A stretch of 64,000 bases of DNA, from contig NZ_JPHF01000003.1 of assembly GCF_000814325.1 (NCBI RefSeq), positions 62,001-126,000 on the forward strand, in the 5' to 3' direction. The position numbers were made by a program, and so were the translations under genes. Source of the stretch: Flavihumibacter sp. ZG627 (lineage in GTDB: Bacteria > Bacteroidota > Bacteroidia > Chitinophagales > Chitinophagaceae). Below are positions 63,187 through 64,000 of the stretch, one piece after another (position 1 is the first letter of the stretch; the number at the start of each line of letters is the position of its first letter). Under the pieces are notes generated by a model, which did no database searches, was not told the origin of the DNA, and saw only the letters and a program-made list of their open reading frames with translations.

Positions 63187-64000
63187 TTATCTGTTCATGC
63201 TCGCGAGGAATTCTTCATTGCTTTTTGTTCCCCTCATACGTTTAAGTAATTCCGACATTGCTTCTTCTGTATTCATATCATTGAGATAAAGCCGCAACAG
63301 GTTCATGCGTTGCAGCACATCGCGGTCAAGAAGCAGATCGTCTCTCCTGGTTGAAGATGCTACAAGGTCAATTGCCGGGTAAACGCGTCGGTTGGACAGG
63401 CGACGATCAAGCTGAAGTTCCATATTACCGGTACCTTTAAACTCTTCGAAAATCACTTCATCCATCTTGGAACCGGTATCGATCAATGCTGTTGCCAGAA
63501 TAGTGAGTGATCCGCCATTCTCGATTTTACGAGCCGCGCCAAAGAATTGCTTAGGCTTCTGCATAGCGTTAGCTTCTACGCCACCACTTAATACTTTTCC
63601 GGACGATGGTGCTACAGTATTATGTGCACGCGCCAAACGGGTTATTGAATCAAGGAGAATCACAACATCATGTCCGCACTCTACCAATCGCTTTGCCTTC
63701 TGCAATGCCATAGTAGATACTTTTACGTGCTTCTCAGCTGGTTCATCAAATGTTGAAGCTATTACTTCCGCTTTTACACTTCGTTCCATATCTGTTACTT
63801 CTTCTGGTCGTTCATCAATAAGAACTACCATCAGGTAACATTCGGGGTGATTCGCGGAGATAGCGTTGGCAACTTCTTTGAGAAGAACTGTTTTACCAGT
63901 TTTGGGTTGTGCAACAATAAGTCCTCTCTGGCCTTTACCAATTGGAGTGAAAAGATCGATCATCCTTGTACTATAGCCATTTGGTTCAGTGAAAAGATTC
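63187..64000 (-). CDS. rho: Transcription termination factor Rho (3' part, runs off the window)
   Basis: The C-terminal 270 residues of Rho are visible; the N-terminal RNA-binding part is beyond the window edge, as the frame continues open to 64000 with [12 protein letters not shown] before the internal Met. Walker A is [11 protein letters not shown], Walker [17 protein letters not shown], and the Q- and R-loop regions follow. Rho is the ring helicase that ends many transcripts. The AQPKTGKT form, with a Gln in the second position, is usual in Bacteroidota. Partial gene. Confidence 0.97.
   Translation of the reverse strand, partial: NLFTEPNGYSTRMIDLFTPIGKGQRGLIVAQPKTGKTVLLKEVANAISANHPECYLMVVLIDERPEEVTDMERSVKAEVIASTFDEPAEKHVKVSTMALQKAKRLVECGHDVVILLDSITRLARAHNTVAPSSGKVLSGGVEANAMQKPKQFFGAARKIENGGSLTILATALIDTGSKMDEVIFEEFKGTGNMELQLDRRLSNRRVYPAIDLVASSTRRDDLLLDRDVLQRMNLLRLYLNDMNTEEAMSELLKRMRGTKSNEEFLASMNR

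Noticed and set aside
1-64000. CRISPR arrays, tRNA or rRNA genes, insertion sequences
   Set aside because: No regular short repeats with spacers, no cloverleaf-like sequence and no transposase-like protein were found on reading both strands.

Overview
The window is a chromosomal segment of a Bacteroidota bacterium, most likely of the family Chitinophagaceae. The signs are gene families that are largely confined to that phylum (a TIGR02757 protein, DUF3127, DUF2911, IPExxxVDY, an S9 peptidase and VPS10-like propellers with signal peptides ending in AQ), -7 promoter elements of the type TAnnTTTG, few recognisable Shine-Dalgarno sequences and moderate GC content. I see no transposase, prophage, CRISPR array, rRNA or tRNA.

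Layout. 0-10 kb: mixed metabolic genes (pirin, aminotransferase, malic enzyme, glycosyltransferase, DMT permease, SixA-type phosphatase, a PurF-like paralogue, a CotH-like secreted protein). 10-19 kb: small stress-type proteins (DUF3127 OB-fold protein, HPF-like factor, FMN-binding split barrel, PA2169-type four-helix bundle, lipocalin, lmo0937-type membrane peptide) followed by a YihY/FAD-oxidoreductase/alpha-amylase operon. 18.7-25 kb: a minus-strand operon rpoN, NtrC-type activator, multi-PAS kinase, receiver-PAS-kinase hybrid. 25-29.4 kb: a CHASE3 kinase, single-domain response regulators, and envelope/stress proteins (DUF1328, YtxH, holin-like DUF1469). 29.4-36 kb: secreted VPS10-like propeller, YceI, S9 peptidase, MsrB. 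36-48 kb: adk, a PaaZ/enoyl-CoA hydratase pair, TIGR02757, a cystathionine gamma-synthase-like enzyme, asnB, a CoA-transferase, ACP phosphodiesterase. 48-54 kb: two secreted paralogues, a deoxyhypusine-synthase-like enzyme, an Arg-rich secreted protein, and a tatC-rpiB-M28 peptidase operon. 54-64 kb: a large SWIM/SNF2 helicase, an M28-PDZ peptidase operon, selD-mnmH for tRNA 2-selenouridine, and the 3' part of rho.

The most interesting observation is regulatory. Four divergent intergenic regions on both sides of the rpoN operon, plus the region in front of rpoN itself, carry face-to-face sites that resemble sigma-54 -24/-12 promoters (TGGCACG-N4-TTTTA and variants). They would drive small stress and envelope genes. 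This suggests a sigma-54-controlled stress island of about 18 kb whose sigma factor, activator and kinases lie in its middle. The canonical GC at -12 is missing in nearly all sites, so this is a hypothesis.

Other points are a palindromic repeat family with compensatory base changes (2.3 kb and 42.0 kb), a likely structured RNA or very short gene ending in a clear terminator at 53.75-54.04 kb, and several genes of fewer than 60 codons (a cysteine-rich lipoprotein, lmo0937-type and DUF1328 membrane peptides).
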